A stretch of 64,000 nt of DNA. Origin: Litsea cubeba (Eukaryota; Streptophyta; Magnoliopsida; Laurales; Lauraceae). The notes under the pieces are model-generated. The model was not told the DNA's origin. It worked only from the letters and a program-made list of their open reading frames with translations, and searched no databases. The stretch covers positions 80,157,963 through 80,221,962 of the forward strand of contig CM022946.1 of NCBI GenBank assembly GCA_012931725.1. Reading direction: 5' to 3'. The position numbers and the translations under genes are program-made. Shown piece after piece: positions 21,707 through 33,029 of this stretch (within the stretch, counting starts at the first letter, position 1; each line of letters begins with the position of its first letter).

Positions 21707-23093
21707 GATTGCTTAATATCTCTCAGTTTTAGTTAAGGAAAAGTGACAAGAATGCCCAAAATTGACTCTTCCTAACATTAAAATTGCAAACTAAAAATGA
21801 TAATACTAATTGAGGGGTGGGTCCTTGGGGCCATGGGTGCAGTCAAATTTTAATTATCATATTGAGTTTCAAGCCGGCTCGAACCTATTTTTATCATCAT
21901 TACCCTCACTTCTAATTGGATAATCATGAAAACTCAATTGATAGAATCCCCAAAATTATCAAACTACTCTAGGTTCATCGTCATATGGATAAGTTCCATG
22001 TAACATTGATCATCAATGTAGTTATGTTCTTCACCTTGATAATATTGCCTATAGGCCCCATAATCTATATTGATGGGTGAAAGTATTTGTATTGGGCACC
22101 AGCATAATGGTGCTTGTTCCTTTCACCTTAAAGTTAATACTCAGAGCAAAAGTGGAAAAAATGATTTCCTTCATTTTATTGAGTTATTTTTTGACTCAGT
22201 CTGTAATGGTCCCAACAGTAATCCGTGCCAGTCTGCACTAGTAAGTGTCATTCTTGTGCTGGTCCAACTTGACCGAGTTGGGGTTCGTGCTGGTGCCGAG
22301 CCAGTGGGTTGAGTCGGGGCATTTTTAGTCCCAGTTTTGGACTCGTACCAGACTGAGTGACTGTGTACTGGATGAAATCCCAAACTATGGTTTGCACACA
22401 TCTAATGGTGGAAGAACCATGATCTAGGTTACTAGACAGAATTTTTTTTGTAAGAATTTACGCAGTGATTAATTTCATTGTAAGTAGAGGTTGGACTAAA
22501 ATGTCATCTTTTGATAATCTTTACCTTTTCAGGTTGCGGTGTTTTACTTTCACGTTCAGTTTACCTTGTTGAAGGGGATTGAGCTCATCATTATTATGGT
22601 TGGTGTTAAGTCTTTTCAACTGGTACAAGTCAAGTCAGCAGACCTTTCCTAGACTGAAACATTGAATTACTCATTGCTTGTTGACTGCAAATTGAAATTT
22701 GTTACATTAATATATATATATGCTTGTTAAAGCCTGGGAAATGATTTGTGTCATGAAATATGTACTACGATGTTCAGATGTTATGACACATTAGACTCAA
22801 GCCAGTCGCAAGGAAAATGCGGTTGTTTTAAAGCCATCTAAGGTAGATTGAGCATGTGGTGTCTGATTTCTGCTATTTTGTTCATCTGCATCAGAGATGA
22901 TAGCACACTATTGAACCTAGTCTTGCATAACCTGCTAAAAGTAATTGTTATTATTATTATTTTGCTCGATAGGTGAGTGGTACAAAACCTGTGAGACAAC
23001 GTACCTGCCTGGGGATTGATCTTGGGCAGCTGTGTGAGATGAGACACCCTTGCCACTGGTGTGTCTCGTGTTTCTCAAAAGTAATTAATATTA
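21707..23093. other. Unassigned AT-rich sequence
   Basis: I see no protein-coding region, LTR ends or repeats here. There are isolated splice-like sites, for example a polypyrimidine-AG at about 22530 and a GTGAGT at about 22973 just before the satellite. It may be host intergenic or intronic DNA that predates the nested elements. Confidence 0.4.
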
Positions 23094-26000
23094 AGAGCGA
23101 AACATGGGATTTTTCGACACTTAGGATCGACAACGGCCCGCCGGGGGTCCAGAACGGGAAAACGGCCGCATGAAAAATCAGAAACCGGCACGAGCACTTC
23201 GCTCGGGGGTAGAGTAATACGTAGGAACTGACGGTTCGTAAATAGGACTCGCGGTTAGGGAATTACGAGCGAAAAATGGGATTATCCAAGACAGGCTCGA
23301 AAACGGCCCGCCGGGGGTCCGGAACGGAAAACAGCAGTGGGAAAAAATCAAAAACCGGCATGAGCACTTCTCACGAGGGTAGAGTAACCTGTAGTAACTG
23401 ATGGTTCGCAAATAGGACTCCCGGTTAGAGAATTACGAGCGAAACATAAGATTTTCCAAGACTTAGGCTCGAAAACGGCCCGCCGGGGGTCCGGAATGGG
23501 AAACGGCCGTGGGAAAAAATCGAAAACCGGCACGAGCACTTCGCACGAGGGTAGAGTAACCTGTAGAAACTGACGGTTCTCAAATAGGACTCCCAGTCAG
23601 AGAATTACGAGCGAAAAATGAGATTTTCCAACACTTAGGCTTGAAAACGGCCCGCCGGGGGTCCGGAACGGGAAACGGTCCAAGGAAGAATAGGAAACCT
23701 GCACAAGCACTTCACTCGAGGGTAGATTAACCAGTAGGAACTGACGGTTCGCAAATAGGACTCCCGGTTAGAGAATTACGAGCGAAACATGGGATTTTCC
23801 GACAGTTAGGCTCGACAATGGCCCACCGGGGGTCCGGAAAGAGAAACGGCCGCGGGAAAAATCAGAAACCGTCATGAGCACTTCGCTCGGGGGTAGAGTA
23901 ACTTGTAGGAACTGACGGTTCGCAAATAGGACTCGCGGTTAGAGAATTACGATCGAAAAATGGGATTTTTCAAGACTTAGGCTCAAAAACAGCCCGCCGG
24001 GGGTCCGGAATGGGAAACGGCCATGGGAAAAATTGGAAACTGGCACGAGCACTTTGCTCGAGGGTAGAGTAACCGTTAGGAACTGACGGTTCGCAAATAG
24101 GACTCCCGGTTAGAGAATTACGAGCGAAATATGAGATTTTCCAAGACTTAGGCTCGAAAACGGCCCGCCGGGGGTCCGTAACGGGAAACGGCCATGGTGA
24201 AAAATAAAAAACCGGCATGAGCACTCGTTCGAGGGTAGAGTAACCTGTAGGAACTGACGGTTCACAAATAGGACTCCCGGTCAGAGAATTACGAGCATAA
24301 CATGAGATTTTCCAACACTTAGGCTCAAAAACGGCCCGCCGGGGGTCTAGAACGGGAAACGGTCTAAGGAAAAATTGGAAACCGGGACGAGCACTTTGCT
24401 CGAGGATAGATTAACCTGTAGGATCTGATGGTTGGCAAATAGGACTCCCGGTTAGAGAATTACGAGTGAAACAAGGGGTTTTCCGACATTTAGGCTCAAC
24501 AACGGCCCGCCGAGGGTCCGAAACTGGAAACGGCCGCGGAAAAAATCAAAAACTGGACACGAGAACTTCGCTCGGGGGTAGAGTAACTTGTAGGAACTGA
24601 CGGTTCGCAAATAGGACTCGCGGTTAGAGAATTACGAGCGAAAAGTGGGATTTTCCAAGACTTAGGCTCGAAAACGACTTGCTGGGGGTCCGGAACCGGA
24701 AACGGCAGTGGGGAAAAATCGGAAACCAGCACGAGCACTTCGCTAGAGGGTTGAGTAACCTGTAGGAACTGACGGTTCGCAAATAGGACTCCCGGTTAGA
24801 GAATCACGAGCGAAACATGAGATTTTCCGGGCCCGCCGGGGGTCCGGAACGTGAAACGGCCATGGGGAAAAATCGGAAACTATCATGAGCACTTCGCTCG
24901 AGGGTAGAGTAACATTTAGGAACTGACGGTTCGCAAATAGGACTCCCGCTCAGAGAATTACGAGCGAAACATGAGATTTTCGATTTTCCAACACTTAGGC
25001 TTGAAAAAGGCCCACTGGGGGTCTGGAACGGGAAACGGTCCAAGGAAAAATAGGAAACCGGCACGAGCACTTCGGTTGAGGGTAGATTAACCTGTAGGAA
25101 CTTACGGTTCGCAAATAGGACTCCCGGTTAGAGAATTACGAACGAAACATGGGATTTTTCAATATTTAGGCTCGAAAACGGCCTGCCGGGTGTCCGGAAT
25201 AGGAAAAGGCCATGAGAAAAATCAGAAACCGGCATGAGCACATCGCTTTAGGGGTAGAGTAACCTATAGGAACTGACGGTTCGCAGATAAGACTCCCGGT
25301 TAGAGAATTATGACCGAAATATAGGATTTTCTAACACTAAGGCTCGAAAAAGGCCCGCCGGGGGCCCGGAACGGGAAACGGCCGCGGAAAAAATTGGAAA
25401 CTGGCATGAGCACTTCGCTCGAGGGTAGATTAACCTATGGGAACTAACGGTTCGCAAAATAGGGCTTCCGGTTAGAGAATTACGAGAGAAACATTGGATT
25501 TTCCACAACTTAGGCTCGAAAACGGCCCGCCGGGGGCCCTAACGGGAAACGGCCGTGGGAACATTTGGAAATCGGCACGAGCACTTCGCCCCAGGGGTAG
25601 AGTAACTTGTAGGAACTTACGGTTCGCAAATAGGACTCCCGGTCAGAGAATTACGAGAGAAACATGGGATTTTCTAACACTTAGGCTCGAAAACGGCCTG
25701 CCGGGGGTCCGGAATGGGAAACGGTCATGGGAAAAATTAGAAACAGGTACAAGCACTTTTCTCGAGGGTAGATTAACCTGTAGGAACTGACAGTTCGCAA
25801 ATAGGACTCCCGGTTAGAGAATTACGAGCGAAACATGAGATTTTGCAACACTTAGGCTCGAAAACAGCCCGCCGGGGGTCCAGAACGGGGAACGGCCACG
25901 GGAAAAATCGAAAACCGGCATGAGCACTTTGTTCGAGGGTAGTGTAACCTGTAGGAACTAACGGTTCGCAAATAGGACTCCCGGTTAGAGAATTGGACAT

Positions 26001-26230
26001 AAAAACGTTTAATTTGGAAGACTTAGTCTCGAAAATAGGCTGTCGTAGGTCGAAAACGGGAAACGGCCATCGAACAGCCCAGAAATCAACATGGATACCT
26101 TGTTCAATGCCAAAGTAACTTGTTGGAATTGGCGGTTAGTGAATCGGACTTCTGGTTAACAAATTAGATGCAAAAGCTGCCTGTTTGTCAACACTTAAGC
26201 TGGAAAAAAGTCAGCAGAAAAACGTAGGAA
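23094..26230 (+). repeat. 171-bp satellite-like array with four-monomer higher-order repeat
   Basis: About 18 monomers of 170-173 bp follow each other, each with the landmarks gaactgacggttcgcaaata, agagaattacgagcgaaa and cccgccgggggtcc. Starts (gtagg) are at 23221, 23391, 23562, 23734, 23905, 24075, 24247, 24418, 24590, 24762, 24915, 25094, 25266, 25436, 25609, 25780 and 25951. Monomers from 23221 to about 25265 cycle through four types, so the period of best match is about 685 bp. The outer monomers are degenerate. No protein is encoded. Confidence 0.93.
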
Positions 26231-26505
26231 AAGTTTTATATATATACATGTTTATGTTTCATTTATAATTTAATTCATTGAAAAGGTTTTAATGTTGTTT
26301 TTTTCATTGCAGATTGATGGACGCTTTGGGGTCGGTTGCCGACTTGTGGGGGTGTTGGACTTCTTTTTGGTTTATTTGTGTATATATATATATGTATATT
26401 GAACATTTATACGAGACTATATCATTATTGATTGTAATATTTGTTTAATGAGATGAATGATTTAATGAAAAATGGAGATGGTTGTTTGTTTATTTAGTAA
26501 CTGTA
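26231..26505. other. Unassigned sequence between satellite and Tat-C
   Basis: AT-rich, with a splice-acceptor-like TTTTTTTCATTGCAG ending near 26312, then about 60 bp of GC-rich sequence and TA dinucleotide runs. It could be the end of a degenerate exon or simply satellite flank. No gene is supported. Confidence 0.35.
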
Positions 26506-27271
26506 AGTGCCTAAATATTACGGACTTTGTAATGGGGATTATGGCGAGCTCGAAGCTCCTTCGAAGATGGAGAGTGGCCTGGAAACTTGAAAGGGGAGAA
26601 GACGAGAAGGTCAGAGGACCCTGGCTGTGAGCAGCACAAGGCTCTCCGATGCCTAAGTCAGTATGGGATCTGAGCAGTAGGATGGAAATGAGGGAGAAGA
26701 GAGACTAGAGTAACAGCTCTCAGGATGTGATTGTGCGTACCTAGGACGGAGATCATTCCTTTATTTATAGAGGAGGAAGCCAACGTTGCTTGGTGGATCT
26801 CATGATGACGTCTTAGTAATCCCAGGGACGCCATCACGTCAGCCCGCTTTCTATTAAATGGCAGTCTGATTAGCCCATAATACATTAAATGCTGGTCTAA
26901 TCGGGCCTTAACTTGTCTGACTTTTGGGCCTAGTCACATCGGGCCTGGCCTGGAGCCATCCCTGATGGGACGTAGCCGCTGGACGCCACTCTGTCAGGGG
27001 TGAGGGGTGGCCAAGATGGCTTTGTTAGGGTCGGCGGGATATCCATGAAAGTATAGCCGTCAGCATTCATCTCGGCTAGCAGTCTGGCTCTGGTGCCGAG
27101 GTGAGTGACCAAGGTGAAGACTTTGTGTCGAGGTCGGGGGTATCTAAGACCAGAAACGGTCTCGGTCTCAGGATGGTGCATTGGTAGCGCTCGCCGAGGT
27201 CGAGGCGGGACTTGCCGACACTAGCACTAAAGTTAACATAACCTCAGTACTTCGGGAGACATCCCTACACA
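26506..27271 (-). repeat. 3' LTR of Tat-C
   Basis: On the minus strand it starts TGTGTAGGGATGTC after the polypurine tract and ends GGCACTTACA. Length is about 766 bp. The TATA box lies at 26760-26770. The U5 part matches the Tat-A LTR in blocks. Confidence 0.85.
26760..26770 (-). promoter_or_regulatory. TATA box of the Tat-C LTR
   Basis: The minus strand reads CTATAAATAAA in the position corresponding to the TATA box of the Tat-A LTR. Confidence 0.7.
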
Positions 27272-27285
27272 ATTGCCCCTAGCTT
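27272..27285 (-). promoter_or_regulatory. Polypurine tract of Tat-C
   Basis: The minus strand reads AGCTAGGGGCAATT directly before the LTR, matching the Tat-A tract. Confidence 0.7.
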
Positions 27286-27598
27286 CGGACTTCATGAAGT
27301 TTGCCAACTACGTGAGGTCGGGAGCTACAAGATGGGGGATCCTTCTGGAGTAGAACTCAGTCTCTATCCTTAGTCGCTATGAATGACCGAGGTAATAAAT
27401 GATGCTCGCTAATTAATGTGGAGGACATACCGACGGCACCACGTGTCACCATCCGGTTGGTTGTTCAGTCACATCGAGGAGACGTGCGCCGCTTATCGGG
27501 GACGCGCCCAGTGATCGAAGTGACGCGCGCGGAGCCCTAGGGGGCGTCTGGTACGTGCGTCCCTAGGGCTTCCTAAACGGGGGCCCCTCCTCCTTCCT

Positions 27599-27608
27599 AT
27601 ATATATAT
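27599..27608 (+). promoter_or_regulatory. TATA box for the Tat-C antisense gene
   Basis: TATATATATA lies about 220 bp upstream of ATG 27819, with a GT-AG 5' UTR intron (27745-27816) between them. The arrangement copies that of the Tat-A antisense gene. Confidence 0.55.
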
Positions 27609-27818
27609 GGGATGTTAAGGCTCTCTTCTTCCCTATTGCTGCTTTGCACCGGAGAAGAAGAAAGCGCTGCAGGAGAGATCTGTCTGAGAAGAGAAGTGCT
27701 GTTGAGATTGAGCCTCCATCAGTCCGAACCTCAGTTTCGTCTTCGTAAGTTCTTTCTCCTTTGTATTTTTTCCGCGGGTTTAGGGTTCCTTCTGCTTCTA
27801 GCATCCGTTCCGGTAGAA

Positions 27819-30020
27819 ATGGGTATCTACAGTCACTGGGTAGAGAACGAAGCGGCGATCGAGGGACTTAGGTTAGCGTATAAAATCGCTGCCGATGTCC
27901 ATGTCAGGGCGGCCGATCCCAACGGTATCAACCTCCGTGATTTTTAAGGAGGCCGGATGCCTTTCCCACTGGAGGTTATCATCGAAGGTGGGGTTCGTTT
28001 CCCCCTTCACCCTCTCTTGAGGAGGTGTCTCAGCCAGTGGTCTCTTTGCCCTTGTCAGCTGCTGCCCAATGTCTTCAAGATTATAATGGGCACGGCTAAG
28101 CTCAATGAGGTCCTAGGCATCGACCTCGGCGTCTTTGACATCGAGGATGTCTACGATATATGCAAGCTCGGAGATGCCTATTATCTCCGAGCTAAACCGT
28201 ACCGGCAAGGCTTTATCCGGTATCTGGAAGACTCGAACAAATATGCTAGGGAAGATCTCTTATATGTCTCAGGTAACTGGGAGTTTGGCAGAACCGAAAC
28301 GGATAGATTCTATAGGATTCCCCGCCACTTCGGGACCGCTCCAAGTAACTACCATCTCCTTTCTGATCTGATATGGTTTTAACTTTTTATCATGCCGAAC
28401 TGATGCTTTAGTTTGTGGTGCAGCTGCTAGGAAGAGAAGACAGGCCGCTCAGTTCATCTGGCAGAGGAACGAGGCCAGGCTTCGGAAGGTCCAGAAGTAT
28501 GAAGGCTATCACGGTAGGGCGGCCTGGTCCCTGCTGGACTACAAACCGAAGTACCGAGGCTACATTAGGGGGACGATCGAGCCTATTGGAGAAGGAAATC
28601 CGGGGGAAGGTGATCCTGAGGTCGGAGGAGAGTGGGCCGTCCCTGGAGCCGGAGAAGAGAGAGATCAGGCTGCCCCCGAAGCAGGGGAAGAGGGGGGAGA
28701 GCCATCACAAGTTGAGGTTGGCTCCGATCATAGGGTGGCGTCTGGTGATGAGGCTTCTACCTCTGCGCCGAGGTCACGCCAGGCCCTTTTGCGGAAGAAG
28801 GGGGTGCATTGAACAGCCTGATCTCTTTCGCCGAGCACCGAGATGCGGCATGCCAGGCGCTTGTCGTTCGAGGACATTGAAGCTCTGGCACTTGGGGTTG
28901 AGGATCCCCAAGCCCCTTTGGCGCCTTCGAACCAGGACGTCGTCGAGATCTCTGCCCCCGGGCCTTCGGCGACTTCTCCAGTTGCCGGACTCGAGGCTCC
29001 TGTCCCTGGGCCCATCTCTGTCCAACCTGCAAGACCGGAGGCTCGGCAGTTTTTGGCCGAGGCCGGGCAGAAGGAAGGTTGGTCAAAGAAAAGGCCGAGG
29101 GTCGATGGGGGTTCCAGCTCGGCTGCAATGTTGCAGCCTGCCGAACCGAGTCTTTGGGAGCCGAGCTTCTTGCTCGAGCCGAGGAGACCGATGACGAGGG
29201 AAGGTCGCGTCCTCCGAAAGGTCGACCCCCTCGTCCTTGAGGCGCTCGGGCGAGCCTGCGCCCTGCCCCAAGACATGGCTCAGCTAGAGGGGTACAGTGA
29301 CCCGAAGCTAATACTATCGCTGCTGCAGTCGTGCTTCGTGGTGAGTTCATCAAAACTTTTCAATTTATGTTTAGTGCTTTACTTCGGCGATTATTCCCTG
29401 AATGCCTTGTTTCTTTGACAGAGGATACAAAAGTCCTTGGTCATCGCAGACAGGCTCAGCAACCATGGTTCTGAAGTCGCCGAGCTAAAAGCGGAGAAGA
29501 ACGGTCTGGAGGAAGCCTTGCATGCCGTGACCCTGAAGTTGAGGAAGGCCGAAGACGAGTTCAAGGCGGGTCTCGAGCAAGCGAAAGGTGAAACTGAGGC
29601 CGAGAAGAAAAAGGTGGCCGAGCTCGAGACCTCCCTTGAGAAGCTGAGAGTTGACTTCGCAGTTAAGCTCCAGGACGAGTCAAATAGGGCAGACGAGGCC
29701 GAGACGAGACTCGAGTTGGAGTGTGATGCTGTCTTCGAGGACGCTAAGGCACAAATCACGGCTCACTATAAGGCCAGAGTCCTCGTTGTGAGGGATAAAG
29801 CCTGGGTGAAAGGATGGCGTGCCGCTCTGAAGGAGGCGGGGTCTCGGAGGACCATCCGTCCTTCCAGGGTCCCCCCCCCCCGTTTCCAACTCCGGTGCCG
29901 AGCTCTGCCCCTCCTATCGCTGTCCCTGCTGGTGAGGTGGCTGTCGAAGAATCAAATGCAGATCAGACCGGGATCAACGTCAGGGCCACTGCCACTCCTC
30001 ACACCTCCGATCATGTGTGA
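27819..30020 (+). pseudogene. Antisense extra ORF of Tat-C (aORF), spliced, broken
   Basis: Exon 1 (27819-28344) encodes MGIYSHWVENEAA, then a stop (TAA 27945) and FPLEVIIEGGVRFPLHPLL, IIMGTAKLNEVLGIDLGVFD and YVSGNWEF, like the PF04195 'putative gypsy type transposon' domain. Intron 28345-28423 and intron 29341-29421 are GT-AG and preserve the frame. Exon 2 (28424-29340) starts with a basic patch (ARKRRQAAQ) and ends LSLLQSCFV; stops near 28810 mark a local frame break. Exon 3 (29422-30020) is a coiled coil rich in Lys/Glu, then after a frameshift near 29836 a Pro-rich tail. Introns fall where Tat-A has them. Function unknown; possibly nuclear or regulatory, by inference only. Confidence 0.72.
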
Positions 30021-30427
30021 CCTCGGGCCGGTCTTGTCGGTTCTGCTCATGGAGATTTTTAATTGCCTTCATTTTTTATGTATTTCTCTTGTTCTTGGTT
30101 TTCAATTGTACCCCTTGGCTGCCTTATGTAATGAATGGAGATTCAATACAATTGAAGTTTTCTTTAGCTAATATCAGGAACACTTTCCTTGTCATACATG
30201 TTTTCGCTTTCCAAATATTTTGCATATGTATGTGAGCCCGGCTTAGCGAATCTGATTTGCATGCTCCGAACGTACGAGAACATATTGCCGCTTAGTTTGC
30301 CGACCAGGCTTGGACGGAAGCAAAAGGGATGTATTAGAACTCGGTAGGGATAGGTGCCGAGCTGCCCCTAGGCTGGTCTCGGATCACAATATGAGGATCG
30401 ATGCCTCATCGATAGAAATGTAGTGGG

Positions 30428-30790
30428 CGTGCCGGCAACCTAGCAGGAATGCCGAGGTGCTCTCGTAACACGAAATGGAGGAGACCCACTGGCTCATCGC
30501 CAGGGGCGCGCCGGCACACGAATGCCGAGGTGCTCGGATATCACGAAATGGAGAAGACCCGCTAACTCGTCGCCAGGGGTGCGCCAGCAACTGGGCACGA
30601 ATGCCGAGGTGCTCGTATGGCACAAAATGGAGGAGACCCATAGGCTCATCGCCAGGGGCGCGCCGGCAACCTGGTACGAATGCCGAGGTGCTCGCATGGC
30701 ACGAAATGGAGGAGACCCACTGGCTCGTCGCCTGGGGCGCGTCAGCAACCTAACACGAATGCCGAGGTGCTCGCATAGCACGAAATGGAG
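30428..30790 (+). repeat. 79-bp minisatellite in the pol-aORF spacer (Tat-C)
   Basis: About 4.5 copies with landmarks gccgaggtgctc at 30451, 30524, 30603, 30682 and 30761; the first step is 73 bp, the rest 79. Each unit has GTGC-N7-GCAC and, in the best copies, CTGGC-N5-GCCAG hairpins. It is unrelated in sequence to the 77-bp array of Tat-A though it occupies the same place. Confidence 0.9.
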
Positions 30791-30896
30791 ATCCGAGATG
30801 TATAGTTCCTTGGGCGCTGTTGGAGAGTTCTATGGAGTGAATTGAGGGAGACAAGGAACAGAGTGCTTTTATTGCTCTTCAAAAATCAGTTACAAT

Positions 30897-33023
30897 TCAG
30901 AAATAGAACTTCTTGAGGTGCGTCACGTTCCACGGTCGTGGCAATTGTTTACCATCTAAGTTCTCAAGCTTGCAGGCTGATCGACCGCAGACCGAGGTGA
31001 CCTTGAACGGTTCGTGCCAGTTTGGCGCCAACTTGTCATGGTTCGGATCTTTGTCTTGCGGGAGAGACTTCTTTAAGATGAGCTCCCCAACTGAGAATTT
31101 TCTTTCCTTGACTCTTTGGTTGTAGCCCTTGGCCAACTGTCGCTGATAGGCAGCTAGGCGGACGGCTGCTGCTTCTCTGCGTTCTTCGGCTAGGTCTAAC
31201 TCGTGAGCTAAGTTCATGTCGTTATGGCCTTGGTCAAAGAGTCCTGACCTCAACATCGGGAGACCGACTTCGAGCGGGATCACGACTTCCATGCCATAGG
31301 CGAGGGAGAAAGGCGTTGTCGAGGTGGAGCGCCTTGGTGTCGTCCTGTAAGCCCACAGGACGCTTGGTAGTTCTTCCACCCATCTTCCTTTGGCTCGATC
31401 GAGCCTCTTCTTGAGTCCGTCGAGCACTACCTTGTTAGAGATCTCGGTTTGACCGTTGCTTTGGGGGTATGCTGGGGTAGAGTAACGATTTTTGATGCCG
31501 AGCCCCTGGCAAAAGGTTTTGAAGAGGTTGGAATCGAATTGAGTCCCGTTGTCCGAGATCAAGGTTCGCGGGATTCCAAAACTTGTGACGATGTTTCTCC
31601 AGACGAAGTTCTTCGAGTCGTGCTCGGTGATGGAGGACAGCGCTTCTGCCTCTATCCACTTGGTGAAGTAGTCAGTGGCTACTATCAGCCACCTCTTATT
31701 CCCTGGAGCTCAATGGAGAGGTCCCACAATGTCCAGTCCCCATTGAGCGAAGGGCCATGGGCTGGAGAGTGGACTCAGATCTTGTGCTGGCTGATGGAGG
31801 GAGTGTGAGAATTTCTGGCATTTCTCGCACTTTTGGGCATATTTCTGCTCGTCCACCTGTATGTATGGCCACCAGTACCCCTGGCTGACAGCCCGGTATG
31901 CCAGCGGCCGTCCACCGATGTGACTTCCACAGATTTCTTCATGTATCTCGTATAGGAAGTTTTCGACCTTGCCCGGGTGGACGCATCGAAGGTAGGGGCC
32001 GGTGAAGGACTTCCTATAGAGTTTGCCTTCTGGACTCAACCAGAAATGAGCCGCTTTGAGCCTGATTTGGTGAGCTTCACTCTTGTCTTCGGGGAGCTGG
32101 TCATATTTAAGGAAGGTGACATTCGCGTCCATCTAGCTCAGGCCGAGGTCAGCGCATAGAATTTGCCGAGGTGGAGGGAGGTCCGTGCTTGGCCTCTCTA
32201 GCGATCCTACTTCGACAATTCTTTTCCTCCCGGCCTCAACCGCTGAAGCTAGGCTGGCGAGGGCGTCGGCATGAGAGTTGGAGTCTCTACCGATTCGCTT
32301 GACTTCGGCTTTTTGGAAATGCGAGAGGAGCTTTTTCACGTGCGCTAAGTAGGCTGCCATCTTGTCGTCACGAGCTTAGTAGTCTCCGGCCAACTGGCTC
32401 GTTACCAACTGTGAATCGCTGAAAACCGCCAGCTGTTGCGCTCCTAGGATTTTGGCACTGTTCAGCCCGGCTATTAGAGCCTCGTACTCTGCTTCGTTAT
32501 TGGATGCTTTGAAGTTAAGAGTCAGGGTTTGCTCGATGACTAATCGTTCTGGAGATTGAAGAACTACATTAGCGCCGGCCCTCTTGGAGGTAGAGGATCC
32601 ATTAACGAAGACCTTCCAAGCGGAAACAAGGAACTGGTTCCAAGCCCGCTCTTCTTCCGTCTCAGTGATTTTGCCCTCATATCTTCCACCCCCTAGCTCG
32701 GTGCCGAGCGGGATCGGTGCCAAACTTGGAGAGACGAATTACACGATGAAATCTGCCAGAACTTAAGCTTTGATCGCCATTCTAGGTTGATATTTGATAT
32801 CGTATTGCCCCAGCTCGACGGCCCATTTCGAGATTCGGCCGGAAAAGTCGGCCTTCCTGAAGACCGCTCCGAGTGGGAGTTCTGTCACAACCACGATGGA
32901 GACGGCTTGGAAATAATGGGAGAGTTTGCGAGAAGCGTTGACGAGCTCCAATGCGAGCTTTTCCATTGGGAGGTATCTGGTCTCAGTGTCAAGCATGATC
33001 TTGCTCGTGTAGTAAATCAGCAT
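30897..33023 (-). pseudogene. RNase H, second RNase H and integrase (Tat-C)
   Basis: Minus-strand fragments are colinear with Tat-A. RNase H (33023-32763) has YYTSKIMLDTETRYLPMEKLA. The second RNase H (32723-32133) has FVNGSSTSKRAGAN, NNEAEYEALIAGL, FSDSQLV and SHADALASLAS; Asp is replaced by Asn in the first motif. Integrase (32132-30897) has HEEICGSH, CEKCQKF, GLDIVGP, MISDNGTQF and YPQSNGQTEIS with the catalytic Glu present, and ends NVTHLKKFYF. Stops and frame changes separate the pieces (for example near 32760, 32370, 32133 and 31700). Confidence 0.85.
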
Positions 33024-33029
33024 TTGTTA

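Noticed and set aside
23178..26000. A series of short similar minus-strand open frames across the satellite
   Set aside because: They are periodic translations of the 171-bp unit, differ in frame after indels, and have no recognisable domain.
23094..26230. Calling the array centromeric
   Set aside because: Monomer length and higher-order pattern are suggestive, but about 3 kb of array without CENH3 or cytogenetic data cannot support it.
28415..29194. Arg-rich frames on both strands at 28.4-29.3 kb
   Set aside because: They are GC-rich shadow frames of exon 2 of the Tat-C antisense gene, whose frame joins correctly at both splice sites.
30428..30790. CRISPR-like array
   Set aside because: Units are head-to-tail repeats without unique spacers, in a eukaryotic retrotransposon spacer.
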